Source of the DNA: Candidatus Aminicenantes bacterium UBA2190
Lineage (GTDB): Bacteria; Acidobacteriota; Aminicenantia; UBA2199
Length of the DNA: 28,361 bases
Reading direction: 5' to 3'
Assembly: GCA_002335385.1 (NCBI GenBank)
Contig: DCVK01000072.1
Location: forward strand, 1 to 28,361
Positions 15,344 through 24,754 of the stretch are shown here, piece after piece; position 1 is the first letter of the stretch, and every line of letters begins with the position of its first letter. Below the pieces are notes generated by a model, which was not told where the DNA came from, made no database searches, and saw only the letters and a program-made list of their open reading frames with translations. Made by a program: the position numbers and the translations under genes.

Positions 15344-15604
15344 TCAGTCAATCAGCGTGGAGATGAAATCGAATTCGACCCGGTCACCCTCGACCGTATA
15401 CTCCCCGGCCCCCACGCCCGGGATGTCGGGATCGACCACCGCGCCTCTTTCGACAAAGCCGACGAGGGAGAGGAGATAGACCTCCTCGCTCCCCGAGCGG
15501 AACGACCATTCGCCGCGCAGGTCGGACTGGCCCTCCCTGGCGCAGCCGCCAAGGGCCAGCGTCAGGATCAGCAGCACGGGGATGGCTGATCTTGCAGTCT
15601 GCAT
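15344..15604 (-). CDS. Small lipoprotein
   Basis: 86 aa. A signal peptide with a good lipobox (LILTLALGGC, Cys at about 21) is followed by about 65 residues that look like one small beta-domain (WSFRSGSEEVYLLSLVG, then GAGEYTVEGDRVEFDFISTL). This pattern of a short strand-rich domain scoring expected values is seen in many exported lipoproteins of unknown function. GAGGTGA lies four bases before the ATG. The right end of the insertion sequence is about 60 bp past its stop. No family assigned. Confidence 0.75.
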   Translation of the reverse strand: MQTARSAIPVLLILTLALGGCAREGQSDLRGEWSFRSGSEEVYLLSLVGFVERGAVVDPDIPGVGAGEYTVEGDRVEFDFISTLID

Positions 15605-15873
15605 CGTTCACCTCGATACGTAAAGGAGAATTGTATCATTTTTCAGGGCAATCATCAGCAGTTCGCTTAGTATATCTGATTTTCCTGCCCCTGAAAATAT
15701 CACATTTTTCACTATTGCGCTTTGAGAATTTCCATTGTAGGAAAGGTTTTACATGTGGCGGAGAGAGATTAAATATTTCCTGCGCAGGAGACATATGAGC
15801 TTGATTTTATTGTTGGCTTGCCTGGCATATATGTGAGTCAGGCGTTCATCGCGTTATTGGCAAGGAGGCGTCC
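15605..15873. other. Intergenic interval with possible 13-aa leader peptide
   Basis: AT-richer gap between divergent genes. At 15795-15836 there is a short frame, MSLILLLACLAYM, with AGGAG five bases before its ATG; it ends 37 bp before the GTG of the 2103-aa gene. It could be a leader peptide or chance. I saw no strong promoter pair, riboswitch or terminator here. Confidence 0.3.
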
Positions 15874-18800
15874 GTGCAACTGAAAAGAACTTCCGTTTTC
15901 ATGATCTTAATGGTCACGCTATTCATGTCATCCCAGGTCCAGGCCGCCAAGCCCACTGTGAAAATGATGGCCTCGCCGGCGACGTTCACCGTTGGCGGCT
16001 CCTCGACCCTGACGTGGACCTCCACCGGCGCCACGTCGGCCTCCATCAACAACGGCATCGGCACGGTGCCGGTCAACGGCTCCGTAGTGGTGGCGCCGTC
16101 CAAGACCACGAGCTACACCATCACGGTAAGGAACAGCAGCGGGTCGGCCACCTCCAGGGCCAAGGTCACGGTCAAGGCGGCCCCACCCACGGTCACCTTC
16201 GCCGCCAGCCCGGATTCGATCCTGTCCGGCCAGTCATCGATCCTGAGCTGGACGACCGCCAACGCCACGTCGGCGTCCATCAACCAGGGGATCGGCACGG
16301 TCGCGCTGAACGGATCCCGGACGGTTGCGCCTGCGGCGACGACCATCTACACGATCACCGTCAAGGGGGGCGGGGGCACGGTGACCACCGTGACCACCGT
16401 GACGGTCACCACGGCGCCGCCCCCGATCGCCTCGCTGACGGCCAACCCGGTTTCGATATACAGTGGCCAGTCTTCGACGTTAACGTGGACATCCGAGAAT
16501 GCCACATCCTTGAGCATTAACAACGGGGTGGGCAGCGTCGACCCAAACGGATCGGTCGCGGTATCGCCCACGCTCACCACGATCTACACGCTTACAGCGA
16601 CCGGTCCCGGCGGAACCACGATTGACGGGGCCCAGGTCCAAGTGAGCGTCTATCCCGCGCCCACCGCCACGCTGACCGCAAACCCCCAGGCGATCCAGCC
16701 CGAGGAGAGCGCGACACTGAGCTGGGCCACGGCCAACGCCGATTCGGTCACGCTGGACAACGGGATCGGCGCCGTGGAATTGAACGGCTTCATGACGGTT
16801 TCGCCGGCGGCGACGACCGCCTACACCCTGACCGCCACCGGGTTCGGCGGGACCAAGACCGTTTCAACGATCGTGATCGTCTCCAGCGGCAGGAAGTGCT
16901 ACGCATTCATCCCGGACTCGACCGACAAGACCGTGCGCATCGTCGACACGGACACCAACGTCCTCTTCAAAACGATCACCGTCAGCGGTACCGGCACCAG
17001 CTTGCAGGGCGTCGCGGCGGAAGAATCCGGTGTGTACGTCTACGTGGCCGACGCCGGCTTGACCAGCCTGTTGCGGATCGATCCCCTGACCATGACGATT
17101 TGCGATACGCTTACGCTGGATGGAAATTTCCAGGGCAAGCCCAAGCACGTGGCCGTGGCTCAGGATGGATGTCATGTCTATACGACCAGCAGCGCTCCCT
17201 TCTGGGATCCAGCGATCGGGAAATACGTGGGCGACATTTGTTCGATCAAGACCAGCGGCAACGGTATCTCGTCCATCCGTTTGGTCGAAGTGGAAATTCC
17301 AGGCAGAGTCACTCTCGAGGGATTGGCGGTGAGCGGTGATGGAGCGCGGCTTTTCGTCGCCGATCCGGACAATGGCCGCATATTGGTGTTGGATACGATG
17401 AAACTCCATCGCTTGTACGCGAATCCGATCATGATGAGCGATGAGCTGGTCGCGACCATCCCGCTCTCTCTTCCGAAGGAGCTCGCAGTTACGCCAGACG
17501 GCCAGAAGCTGTATGCGACCTCCTCCGGGTATTTGCATGAAATCGACGCCGCGCAGTTCACTGTCCAGAGGTCCCTCGCCGTTTCCGAAGCGCAATTCTT
17601 GAAAGTGAGCCCTGACGGCAGCCGGGTCTACCTGATGTCAGGCAACGCCCTGACCACGGTCGAGACCGCCGGCCTGACCAAGCTCTCCACGGTCGCCGTC
17701 ATCGGCATGGGGACGTGCTCGGGGTTCGACGCCCACCCGGACGGCACCCGCCTGTTCATGGTGGACAGCTATGGGAAGAAGCTATTCATGGTGAATGCCG
17801 TCGATAGCCAGGTCATCTCCACGCTGGGCCTGGGCTCGGCACCCGTGGCGATCGGTAGGTTCATCAGCCCGCTGCCGGTGACGGTCACGGGCAACGTCAG
17901 GCAGGACGGCAGTTCCCTGAGCGGCGTCACCATGACGCTGAGCGGCGAGGGCATCCTGCGCAGCAAGCTGACCCCGGCGGCGGGAGATTTCATCTTCGCT
18001 TTGAAGCCAGGCGATTACTCGCTGACACCCACGCTTTCCAACCTGGCGTTCTCGCCGGAAAAAATGGAACTACAGGTATTCCGAAGTCAAACCGGACTCG
18101 ACTTCGCGGTCTCGGGCGTCGTGCCGCCGCCGACCGTCACCTTGGCGGCCTCCAAAACCTGGGTCAAGCAGTTTGAGACGTTCACCTTGACTTGGGACTC
18201 GACCGGCGCCGACTACGTGACCCTGGAATTGCTCACCAGCGACCACCTGCCGCCTTGCGGCTCGCGCAACGACTCCCTCGCGTATACCTCGAACATCATC
18301 GCCAAGGCCTACAGCCGGGGCGGCACGGCCAGCGCCAGCGTTATGATTGTCGTCTCATCCGGCAATCCGCCCACGGCCACCATCAGCGCCAATCCCGCCT
18401 CCATTTTACAAGGCGGCTCGTCCATACTGACCTGGAATATGACCGGCGTATCCACGGTGACCATCGACAACGGCATCGGCGCGGTCGCCGCCAGCGGCAG
18501 CAAGGTCGTCTCGCCCGCCGCCACGACCATCTATACCGTCACCGGCACTCGCTCAGACGGCTACCAGATCACGGCGAGCACAACGGTCACGGTCAGCGAA
18601 TTCGACACGTCGGCCAAGCTGACCGGTACCGTGACTGACTTTGCCACCAGTCAACCACTTAACGAAGTACTGGTCAGCGCGTCAGATGCATCTGGAGTTC
18701 CGCAAACTGCATCCACCGACGTTACTGGAAAGTACACAATATCAAACCTCCGAAGTGGCAGCGTAAATGTATCTTTTGCCAAAATGGGATATGATTCATA

Positions 18801-21800
18801 CCAACAGATCATTAATATCCCTGTCAACACGACGTTTGATTTAACTACACAACTTCACCAAACCCTGATTGGAGCGACATTGAGAGGACTGGTCAAAGAC
18901 GGTCAGACCAACTTACCAATCGTTGGCGCAACCGTGATTGCTGCTTATTCGGGTTCCAGTCAAATCTCCACTAGTGCTGCGGATGGTTCTTATATACTGA
19001 CCAACATTCCCCTTGGAATCAGTGCCACTATCACAGCAAGCTACACTGGGTATCAATCAAAAACGATCCAACAAACTTTTTCTCAGGCTCAGATCTACGT
19101 ATGGGACTTTGCCATATACGATGGATCTGTCGTTGCCATTATAAACGGAAAGATTACTAACGCCAAGACCTTATTACCTGAGGCAGGTGTGAAGGTTACT
19201 CATGAGGGCGGTAATATTTCGAAAATAACGGCTGCCGATGGAATTTTTGATTTTGATAATATTCCTATTGGCGAACAAACCTTTTATTTTGAAAAGCCGG
19301 ATTTTATCGAAGAGACAATCACTTCTACCGTTGACCGCACTCCGTTTACCATTGATCTTATAAAGCCCAGCAGCGAAGGGGGGCAAATCACTATTGGCCA
19401 GAACATCAGCGGCATAATTCAAGATTCCATCAGTCAGTTGCCCATTGCCGGAGCCAAAGTGCGTGTACCAGGTTTGAATCTGGAAGTGGTGAGCGATGCC
19501 AATGGAAATTATTCATTAACTGATTTGCCCATTGGTAACTATCCCATTGTTATTATGGCTGTTGAACATGCAGCCATGAAGATAATAGCTACCGTAGACA
19601 ATGGCGAAAGCAACACGGCCGATTTTCCTCTTTATCCACTGACTAGAGGTTTAGTCAAAGGGACGATTACTGATTCTGAAAGCGGAGAACCGGTCCCTCA
19701 AGCATCTATTGAAGTCGATGGCAATGTGTTTCTTTCGGCAACAAGTGAAGGCGATGGGACATATAAATTAGTGGGCATTCCTCCAGGAACTTGCAAATTA
19801 AAGATTTCTCATGCGGAATACGCTGAAAATTTCATTGAAAACGTTGAAATACAGGACATGAGTCCCACAACTATCGATATGCAATTGAATCGACGACCTC
19901 AAACTGGGGCACTCGAAGGGAAGATATTGGACATCTCTACTAATAATCCAGTAAGTGGCGCTCTAGTGGCAGTTTTGGGAACATCCATCACGTCAACTAC
20001 CGATGTTAATGGAAGCTACCGGCTTACTAATGTACCAGCGGGACTTAACAATATCACTATTTTAGCAACCGGATACCCTTCAGCGTTAAGGATTCGAGCT
20101 GTAAGTGCTGATGAATCCACATCTTCTCCAACGACAACCTCATCTAATATACACATATATTCCAATAGTAGCACGGTTGATGAAAAAGTAACCAAGCTGA
20201 TAAAGGCGAATGAGGGCGGAGACATCACCACGATTGATAATCGGTTTTCATTGCATGTTTTTCCGGGCACTTTAAGTGCGGATGCCAATATCTCCTTGAG
20301 CGAAGTTACGGATGGACCAAATATTGTCATTGGCAGCGACCTGCCTCTTGATCCTGATCTGGGGCTGAGCGGTATTAAAGGGTCAAGTATCATGACCCAA
20401 ATCGAAATCGCTCCTGTGGTTCAAACAGACCCCGTCCCGACGATTAATGGTCTTGTCGTCATTGCTGCTCGGTATTCTCAAAAAGATGTGGGTGATTTTC
20501 AGTTGGATGAAAGCACTGCTTTCCCTTATTCGTGGAATGAAAGCTTTTTTACAGCACTGAATCCCCGGCCTTATGAGCTTGCCGTGGATAAAGTTAACAA
20601 TATTGCCTATGCCGCGGTGGACATTTCTACAACGACAAATGGGAGTTCTTCTCAGTTTTCTCAACACACACTTTTGAAATCGGATTCTGTTCACAGTGGT
20701 TCAGTGCTAGCAATTCCATGGGCAGTTAAAAAATTCATTGTGGGAAAAACATTGAAAGCATCAATTTTCCCGCCGAAGCCGAATGTAAAGATCTTCGATA
20801 AAACTGAATTGGATTGCGTAACAAATGCCAGCTCTGATCAAAAGCCAAATCCCAACGCACTACCACTCATTTTTATTCACGGATTTGATCCCATGAGCAC
20901 TTTTGATGAAATTTTGACGAACCCGAACAGTGAAGAAAGATATAAAACCATGCTAGAGGATCTTATTGCCGCCACGAATGGTGTTTATCGGCCGGTTTTT
21001 GTTTCCTACAATACGGAAGCGAAAATATCTTCAGTTGGCAAAGCTCTTGCAGAAAAATTATATGGGGAATATCTAAACAAAAACAATAGCATAAAAGGCC
21101 TGCCTGCTGATTCTAGCGATCCAGATTCCGGAACATTTCCCTATGTCGACACCTTTGGTTTTAGCATGGGCGGTTTGGTTTCAAGAGTATTCGCTTATGG
21201 AAATCCCAAAAGCAGGGTACATAACATGGTCATGATCGGAACTCCAAACCACGGGACTTTTTTTTGTTTGAGATACCTTAAAGATACGATGAAATTTCTC
21301 AATGTGGGCGCAGCGGATCAGATCGATTATGACGATAGCACTCTTGAAGGACTCCTGCAAAACCCCTTTTTATTTTGGCTAAATTCACCCAAAACCGCTC
21401 CTTTCATTTCACCGCAGGGTGATATGAGCTTGTTTGCCGGAACAGATGAGAGTGCTTGGAAAGGATTTTTTGGGGCTTTCCTCCAGAGCCCTCACGATAG
21501 TTTCGTCCCGGTCAGAAGCGCCTTTTGCCGTCCAACTAGCGCAACACTTGAATCGGGCCTTTCACTTTTAAAAGTGCAGGGATCCAATGCCAAGAAATTT
21601 GAACACACCGAGTATTTCAGTCATGATAATGTGGGAAGCAAATTGAAGCAGAAGCAAATAGCGACGTTTATTACAAATATCACTCGTGGGCTTTCGGACT
21701 GGATAGTGGAGAGAGAGTATAATGAGAATGGCTTGGAAAATGTATTCCTCAAACCAACGAAAGATAATCCGGGATATGCTAAAAGTAAAGTTAAGGTGGA

Positions 21801-22185
21801 GTATAATGTATGGGATGGCTCTGATAATCGGCCAGCTAGAGATATTGATCGGGTTGTTTTGGTGATCTACCACAAGGATGGTAATGATCATTGGCATATC
21901 TCGGAACCCAATGGTGGAGAAAACGGAGCTGATAGCAATGGTTATATTATTGATGCAAAAGTGAAATCTATTTCAGGAAATTCAAGTAAGAATGTTATTG
22001 GTCCTCGCTATCTTGATGCAGTTGTTAATTTCGATCTCAATCCCGAAAAAGACGAAATTGGACATGATCCGGAAAAAGACATCGTTGAAATCGTTCCCCT
22101 TGTCATTTCCCTTAAACCTGGAAAAATGATTGTTCCCCTTGATCCCACAAAGGTCAATTTCAGAGTCCCAAAGATTGGTGAGTGA
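15874..22185 (+). CDS. Giant secreted protein: Ig-like repeats, beta-propeller, carboxypeptidase-regulatory-like repeats, lipase-type hydrolase
   Basis: 2103 aa, GTG start with AAGGAGG upstream. Residues 1-24 are a signal peptide (cut after VQA). Four Ig-like repeats of about 78 residues follow (27-336; core INNGIGTVxxNGS). A YVTN-type beta-propeller spans 337-665 (VYVYVADAG, RLFVADPDNG); a short regulatory-like domain to about 747; two more Ig-like repeats to 909; then six carboxypeptidase-regulatory-like domains of about 85 residues (910-1430; G-x-V/I-x-D...P-V/I-x-G-A). A ZU5-like stretch near 1450-1520 leads to an alpha/beta hydrolase from about 1659: LIFIHGFDP, nucleophile S1764 in GFSMGG, probable acid D1875 (HDSFVPVRSA) and base H1917. 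The end (about 1970-2103) is a strand-rich domain. Probably exported or cell-surface, acting on esters or lipids. Base composition falls sharply near 18640, within the first regulatory-like domain. Confidence 0.88.
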   Translation: MQLKRTSVFMILMVTLFMSSQVQAAKPTVKMMASPATFTVGGSSTLTWTSTGATSASINNGIGTVPVNGSVVVAPSKTTSYTITVRNSSGSATSRAKVTVKAAPPTVTFAASPDSILSGQSSILSWTTANATSASINQGIGTVALNGSRTVAPAATTIYTITVKGGGGTVTTVTTVTVTTAPPPIASLTANPVSIYSGQSSTLTWTSENATSLSINNGVGSVDPNGSVAVSPTLTTIYTLTATGPGGTTIDGAQVQVSVYPAPTATLTANPQAIQPEESATLSWATANADSVTLDNGIGAVELNGFMTVSPAATTAYTLTATGFGGTKTVSTIVIVSSGRKCYAFIPDSTDKTVRIVDTDTNVLFKTITVSGTGTSLQGVAAEESGVYVYVADAGLTSLLRIDPLTMTICDTLTLDGNFQGKPKHVAVAQDGCHVYTTSSAPFWDPAIGKYVGDICSIKTSGNGISSIRLVEVEIPGRVTLEGLAVSGDGARLFVADPDNGRILVLDTMKLHRLYANPIMMSDELVATIPLSLPKELAVTPDGQKLYATSSGYLHEIDAAQFTVQRSLAVSEAQFLKVSPDGSRVYLMSGNALTTVETAGLTKLSTVAVIGMGTCSGFDAHPDGTRLFMVDSYGKKLFMVNAVDSQVISTLGLGSAPVAIGRFISPLPVTVTGNVRQDGSSLSGVTMTLSGEGILRSKLTPAAGDFIFALKPGDYSLTPTLSNLAFSPEKMELQVFRSQTGLDFAVSGVVPPPTVTLAASKTWVKQFETFTLTWDSTGADYVTLELLTSDHLPPCGSRNDSLAYTSNIIAKAYSRGGTASASVMIVVSSGNPPTATISANPASILQGGSSILTWNMTGVSTVTIDNGIGAVAASGSKVVSPAATTIYTVTGTRSDGYQITASTTVTVSEFDTSAKLTGTVTDFATSQPLNEVLVSASDASGVPQTASTDVTGKYTISNLRSGSVNVSFAKMGYDSYQQIINIPVNTTFDLTTQLHQTLIGATLRGLVKDGQTNLPIVGATVIAAYSGSSQISTSAADGSYILTNIPLGISATITASYTGYQSKTIQQTFSQAQIYVWDFAIYDGSVVAIINGKITNAKTLLPEAGVKVTHEGGNISKITAADGIFDFDNIPIGEQTFYFEKPDFIEETITSTVDRTPFTIDLIKPSSEGGQITIGQNISGIIQDSISQLPIAGAKVRVPGLNLEVVSDANGNYSLTDLPIGNYPIVIMAVEHAAMKIIATVDNGESNTADFPLYPLTRGLVKGTITDSESGEPVPQASIEVDGNVFLSATSEGDGTYKLVGIPPGTCKLKISHAEYAENFIENVEIQDMSPTTIDMQLNRRPQTGALEGKILDISTNNPVSGALVAVLGTSITSTTDVNGSYRLTNVPAGLNNITILATGYPSALRIRAVSADESTSSPTTTSSNIHIYSNSSTVDEKVTKLIKANEGGDITTIDNRFSLHVFPGTLSADANISLSEVTDGPNIVIGSDLPLDPDLGLSGIKGSSIMTQIEIAPVVQTDPVPTINGLVVIAARYSQKDVGDFQLDESTAFPYSWNESFFTALNPRPYELAVDKVNNIAYAAVDISTTTNGSSSQFSQHTLLKSDSVHSGSVLAIPWAVKKFIVGKTLKASIFPPKPNVKIFDKTELDCVTNASSDQKPNPNALPLIFIHGFDPMSTFDEILTNPNSEERYKTMLEDLIAATNGVYRPVFVSYNTEAKISSVGKALAEKLYGEYLNKNNSIKGLPADSSDPDSGTFPYVDTFGFSMGGLVSRVFAYGNPKSRVHNMVMIGTPNHGTFFCLRYLKDTMKFLNVGAADQIDYDDSTLEGLLQNPFLFWLNSPKTAPFISPQGDMSLFAGTDESAWKGFFGAFLQSPHDSFVPVRSAFCRPTSATLESGLSLLKVQGSNAKKFEHTEYFSHDNVGSKLKQKQIATFITNITRGLSDWIVEREYNENGLENVFLKPTKDNPGYAKSKVKVEYNVWDGSDNRPARDIDRVVLVIYHKDGNDHWHISEPNGGENGADSNGYIIDAKVKSISGNSSKNVIGPRYLDAVVNFDLNPEKDEIGHDPEKDIVEIVPLVISLKPGKMIVPLDPTKVNFRVPKIGE

Positions 22186-24038
22186 GCCATGACGAGTTTA
22201 CTTATTATTTTTCTGCTGCTACTAAGTAGTTGCAACAATGCTCAAACGCAGCGTGAAACTGAGCAGCACTATGCAGATTATCCCTGGCAGTTTACGACTC
22301 CCATGCCCCACGGCCGGTATGGGCATGATGCAGTTTATGCTGCCAATGGGAAAATTTATGTAATGGGTGGCTTAGTATACACTGTAACGCAGGGGTTTAA
22401 AAAGGCCAAAGGACTAGACGGTTGGATGATTGGCCACTTCAATAATGGAAGATATTCCAACTTGGCTTATGACATTAATAATAATCTATGGGAATACATG
22501 ACAGCGATTCCAAATCGACTGTTTCTTGACAAATTTTTATTGTATGATCCAAATAATGATTCGTGGAAATATGTATTAGGTTCAGTTAAAAAATTGACTC
22601 AAAACGATCTTGATAAACTGACTAAACAAGCAGGAAAAAAACCTTTAAAGATTCATGAAACAAATTTAGAACGGCAAGGGAATGGGGTTGCCATAGCAAA
22701 TTTTTCCAATGGATTAATCTGTTGGTTGGGAGGTCAGAGCTTTGCTGGAGAAGTAGAAAAAACTGTTTTACCATACAACTTTAAACAAGACACATGGCCT
22801 GAGCCAGTAAAAAAAGAAATGGATGGAGGAAGTTGGGTGCAGACACTATATAATACCAACATCCCTCCCATGCAAGAACCACGACGGGATCATCGGGCGG
22901 TAACCACCTCGGATGGAAAAATCTATGTTTTGGGTGGCTGGAGAAGGGAAAAAACCGGGGTTAACCTTGAGAAAGGCACGTATAATGAAATGGTTAATGT
23001 AGTCTCAAAGACCATGGAGTGCTACGACCCTGAACCCAACAAGTGGGAATATAAAAAGCCTTTAAGTTGTGAAAGGATGTCGTTTGCGGCTGTTGCCGGT
23101 AATGACAATAAGATCTATATTTTTGGCGGGGCGGCCGGAATGGAAACTCAACCTAAAACCCCGATCTTGAATACAGTGGAAGTGTACGATCCCAAGTCCG
23201 ACTCTTGGTCGTTCCGCAAGTCTATGCCGGTCAAGCGGTCCGGCCACTGCGCAGTGTTGGCCACCGATGGCAAAATCTATGTTCTTGGTGGTTCCGAGGT
23301 GCCAGATTTGCCGCTGAATACTGTATTTATTTATGATCCCGAAAAAGACATTTGGGAAAAGGGGCCAGACATGATTCTTCCTCGGGATGTTTTCGCCGCC
23401 GTATCCACGCCGGATGGCAAAATCTACGCCATTGGCGGCACCGATGTCGACGCCTATGAAAATAAAGCGCTTTGGAAGCACCTGGCCGAACTGGTTCCCA
23501 ATGATGAACTGGGGGATTATACTGGCAAGGTGCAAGACACGGTCGAAGTACTTGATATTTATAAATGGAGAAAATCCAAAGTGAAAAAATGACGGTTCCC
23601 CCTGATCCTAACAAAGCTCATTTTTAGGACTCCGAATTTAAGTGAATAAATAATGATAAAAATATTATTTTTTATTCTGCTACTTCAGCTAATCAACTGC
23701 AACAGCGCCCAGTCGCGTAAACTTGCTCAACAGAATCTTGCCACCTATCCTTGGCAATTTGATACTCCCATGCCTCATGGTCGTTACGGCCACGATGCCG
23801 TATATGCTCCAAACGGCAAGATCTACGTTATGGGAGGCTTGGTTTTTAAAGTAGCCAGGGGGTTCAACAAGGATAATAAATTTAACAGTTGGTTGATCGA
23901 TAAATTTAATGACGGCCGCTATTCCAACCTGGCCTATAATCTCCAGACTGATCAGTGGGAATATATAACTTCCCTTCCGGGTATTGGACATGACGATTAT
24001 GTGACGTTTTATTATCCCGATGAAGACAAATGGAGTTA
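18640..24038. other. AT-rich block, probable horizontally acquired or rearranged segment
   Basis: From about 18640 codon use changes from GC-rich (third positions mostly G/C) to AT-rich (many ATT, AAA, TTT, GAA codons) within one open frame. This persists through the hydrolase half of the large gene, the Kelch lipoprotein (less so at its end) and its truncated copy, and ends abruptly at about 24038, after which GC-rich sequence resumes. I judged this by eye; no composition plot was run. Confidence 0.7.
22189..23592 (+). CDS. Kelch-repeat lipoprotein
   Basis: 467 aa. Lipoprotein signal LLIIFLLLLSSC (Cys at about 15), then a beta-propeller with Kelch blades: GKIYVMGG, GKIYVLGG, NKIYIFGG, GKIYVLGG and GKIYAIGG, each with the downstream Y-D-P...W strand (ECYDPEPNKWEY, VEVYDPKSDSWSF, FIYDPEKDIWEKG). 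About five or six blades are visible; the tail ends with GKVQDTVEVLDIYKWRKS. Kelch propellers bind proteins or carbohydrates and some are galactose-oxidase-like, but no catalytic Cys-Tyr pair is apparent. The start is three bases after the stop of the giant gene, so probably the same transcript. It is likely displayed on the cell surface; ligand unknown. A truncated paralogue follows. Confidence 0.88.
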   Translation: MTSLLIIFLLLLSSCNNAQTQRETEQHYADYPWQFTTPMPHGRYGHDAVYAANGKIYVMGGLVYTVTQGFKKAKGLDGWMIGHFNNGRYSNLAYDINNNLWEYMTAIPNRLFLDKFLLYDPNNDSWKYVLGSVKKLTQNDLDKLTKQAGKKPLKIHETNLERQGNGVAIANFSNGLICWLGGQSFAGEVEKTVLPYNFKQDTWPEPVKKEMDGGSWVQTLYNTNIPPMQEPRRDHRAVTTSDGKIYVLGGWRREKTGVNLEKGTYNEMVNVVSKTMECYDPEPNKWEYKKPLSCERMSFAAVAGNDNKIYIFGGAAGMETQPKTPILNTVEVYDPKSDSWSFRKSMPVKRSGHCAVLATDGKIYVLGGSEVPDLPLNTVFIYDPEKDIWEKGPDMILPRDVFAAVSTPDGKIYAIGGTDVDAYENKALWKHLAELVPNDELGDYTGKVQDTVEVLDIYKWRKSKVKK

Positions 24039-24039
24039 G
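23653..24039 (+). pseudogene. Truncated second Kelch lipoprotein, N-terminal fragment
   Basis: 128 codons, with its own lipoprotein signal (FFILLLQLINC) and a region nearly parallel to the preceding gene: TPMPHGRYGHDAVYA, NGKIYVMGGLV and DGRYSNLAYN. It keeps the first blade or so and stops after YYPDEDKWS, where the full copy continues. The reading ends exactly where AT-rich sequence gives way to GC-rich sequence (about 24038). Its missing C-terminal end has a plausible match at 25294-25440, so the gene is probably a rearranged remnant rather than a functional short protein. It shares roughly 60% identity by eye with the full copy, so the duplication is not very recent. Confidence 0.8.
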
Positions 24040-24610
24040 AAGAGCGTGTCGCTTGATTCCCAGGCAGAGAACCGCGACCGTCGGGGAGCATGGAAGAGGA
24101 CAGGCGCTTCTCCAGCGCCAGGTAGAGCGGAACGGCGGCCAGTGGGTCCTTGCCGGAAAACTCGGAATGCTGGGCCCGCAGCCAAAGGGGATCGGCGACG
24201 GGCGGGTCCCATTTTTTCATCCAGCCGCCGCTTGCGGCCCGGCCCGGATGCCCGAAGTCGGGGAGGACCATCTCCCCGCTCCGGGAGAAAAGAAAGGGGT
24301 AGGATACGCCCCGATCCTCCAGGAACAGCCCTTTTAGCGCCGCAAGGAAGGCCGGGCGGTCCGATCGGGGGGTAAAATGGGCTGTCACCCTGGCAAACAG
24401 CGCCTCTGTCCGTTCCCCGATCTTTGCCTCCAGCTCCCTGGCCACTCTGGCGACCTCACGATCCCAGGAATCCCGCAGCTCGTTTTCACGGATCTTTTTC
24501 TGGTCGGCGACCATGCCCATGGCCAGGAAGCCGATCAGGGCGGCGGGCAGAAAGAACGCGAGAAAGGCTGATAACAATGCCCAATCGCCTTTTTTCCGTG
24601 CCTTGCCCAT
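24040..24610 (-). pseudogene. Truncated membrane-anchored, sensor-like protein
   Basis: The minus strand from ATG 24610 gives MGKARKKGDW, a strongly hydrophobic helix LLSAFLAFFLPAALIGFLAM, then a long charged helix (DQKKIRENELRDSWDREVAR) and an extracytoplasmic-type domain (GLFLEDRGVSYPFLFSRSGE). This resembles the input half of a membrane histidine kinase or similar sensor. About 190 residues are native; the frame continues to 23906 only by reading the antisense of the Kelch fragment, so the C-terminal signalling part has been lost at the junction near 24038. A predicted leaderless promoter precedes it. No output domain is left to identify it. Confidence 0.7.
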
Positions 24611-24616
24611 GGAGCC

Positions 24617-24645
24617 ATCATAGGGCCCGCGCCCCGGGAAGTCGA
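24617..24645 (-). promoter_or_regulatory. Predicted leaderless promoter of the truncated sensor-like gene
   Basis: Minus strand: TCGACT at 24645-24640, 17-bp spacer, TATGAT at 24622-24617, six bases, then ATG 24610. Same geometry as galU. It points away from the rpsU promoter at 24680-24708. Confidence 0.5.
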
Positions 24646-24679
24646 CCGGGTGGCGCGGAAGGTCCGCAGGCGATTTTTC

Positions 24680-24708
24680 TTGACTTGCCGAGAAAAGTAG
24701 GGTATATT
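24680..24708 (+). promoter_or_regulatory. Predicted promoter of rpsU-tRNA-tRNA unit
   Basis: TTGACT at 24680-24685, 17-bp spacer, TATATT at 24703-24708. The leader to the rpsU GTG would be about 40 bases and includes AAGGAG, so this gene uses a conventional leadered start, unlike the leaderless set. Confidence 0.7.
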
Positions 24709-24754
24709 TTTGTCTCACCGGTCATTATTTTCAAAAAAAGGAGTGTGATCGCAA

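Noticed and set aside
15605..15873. Cyclic-di-GMP or other riboswitch before the giant gene
   Set aside because: None of the conserved cores I know could be lined up with the sequence.
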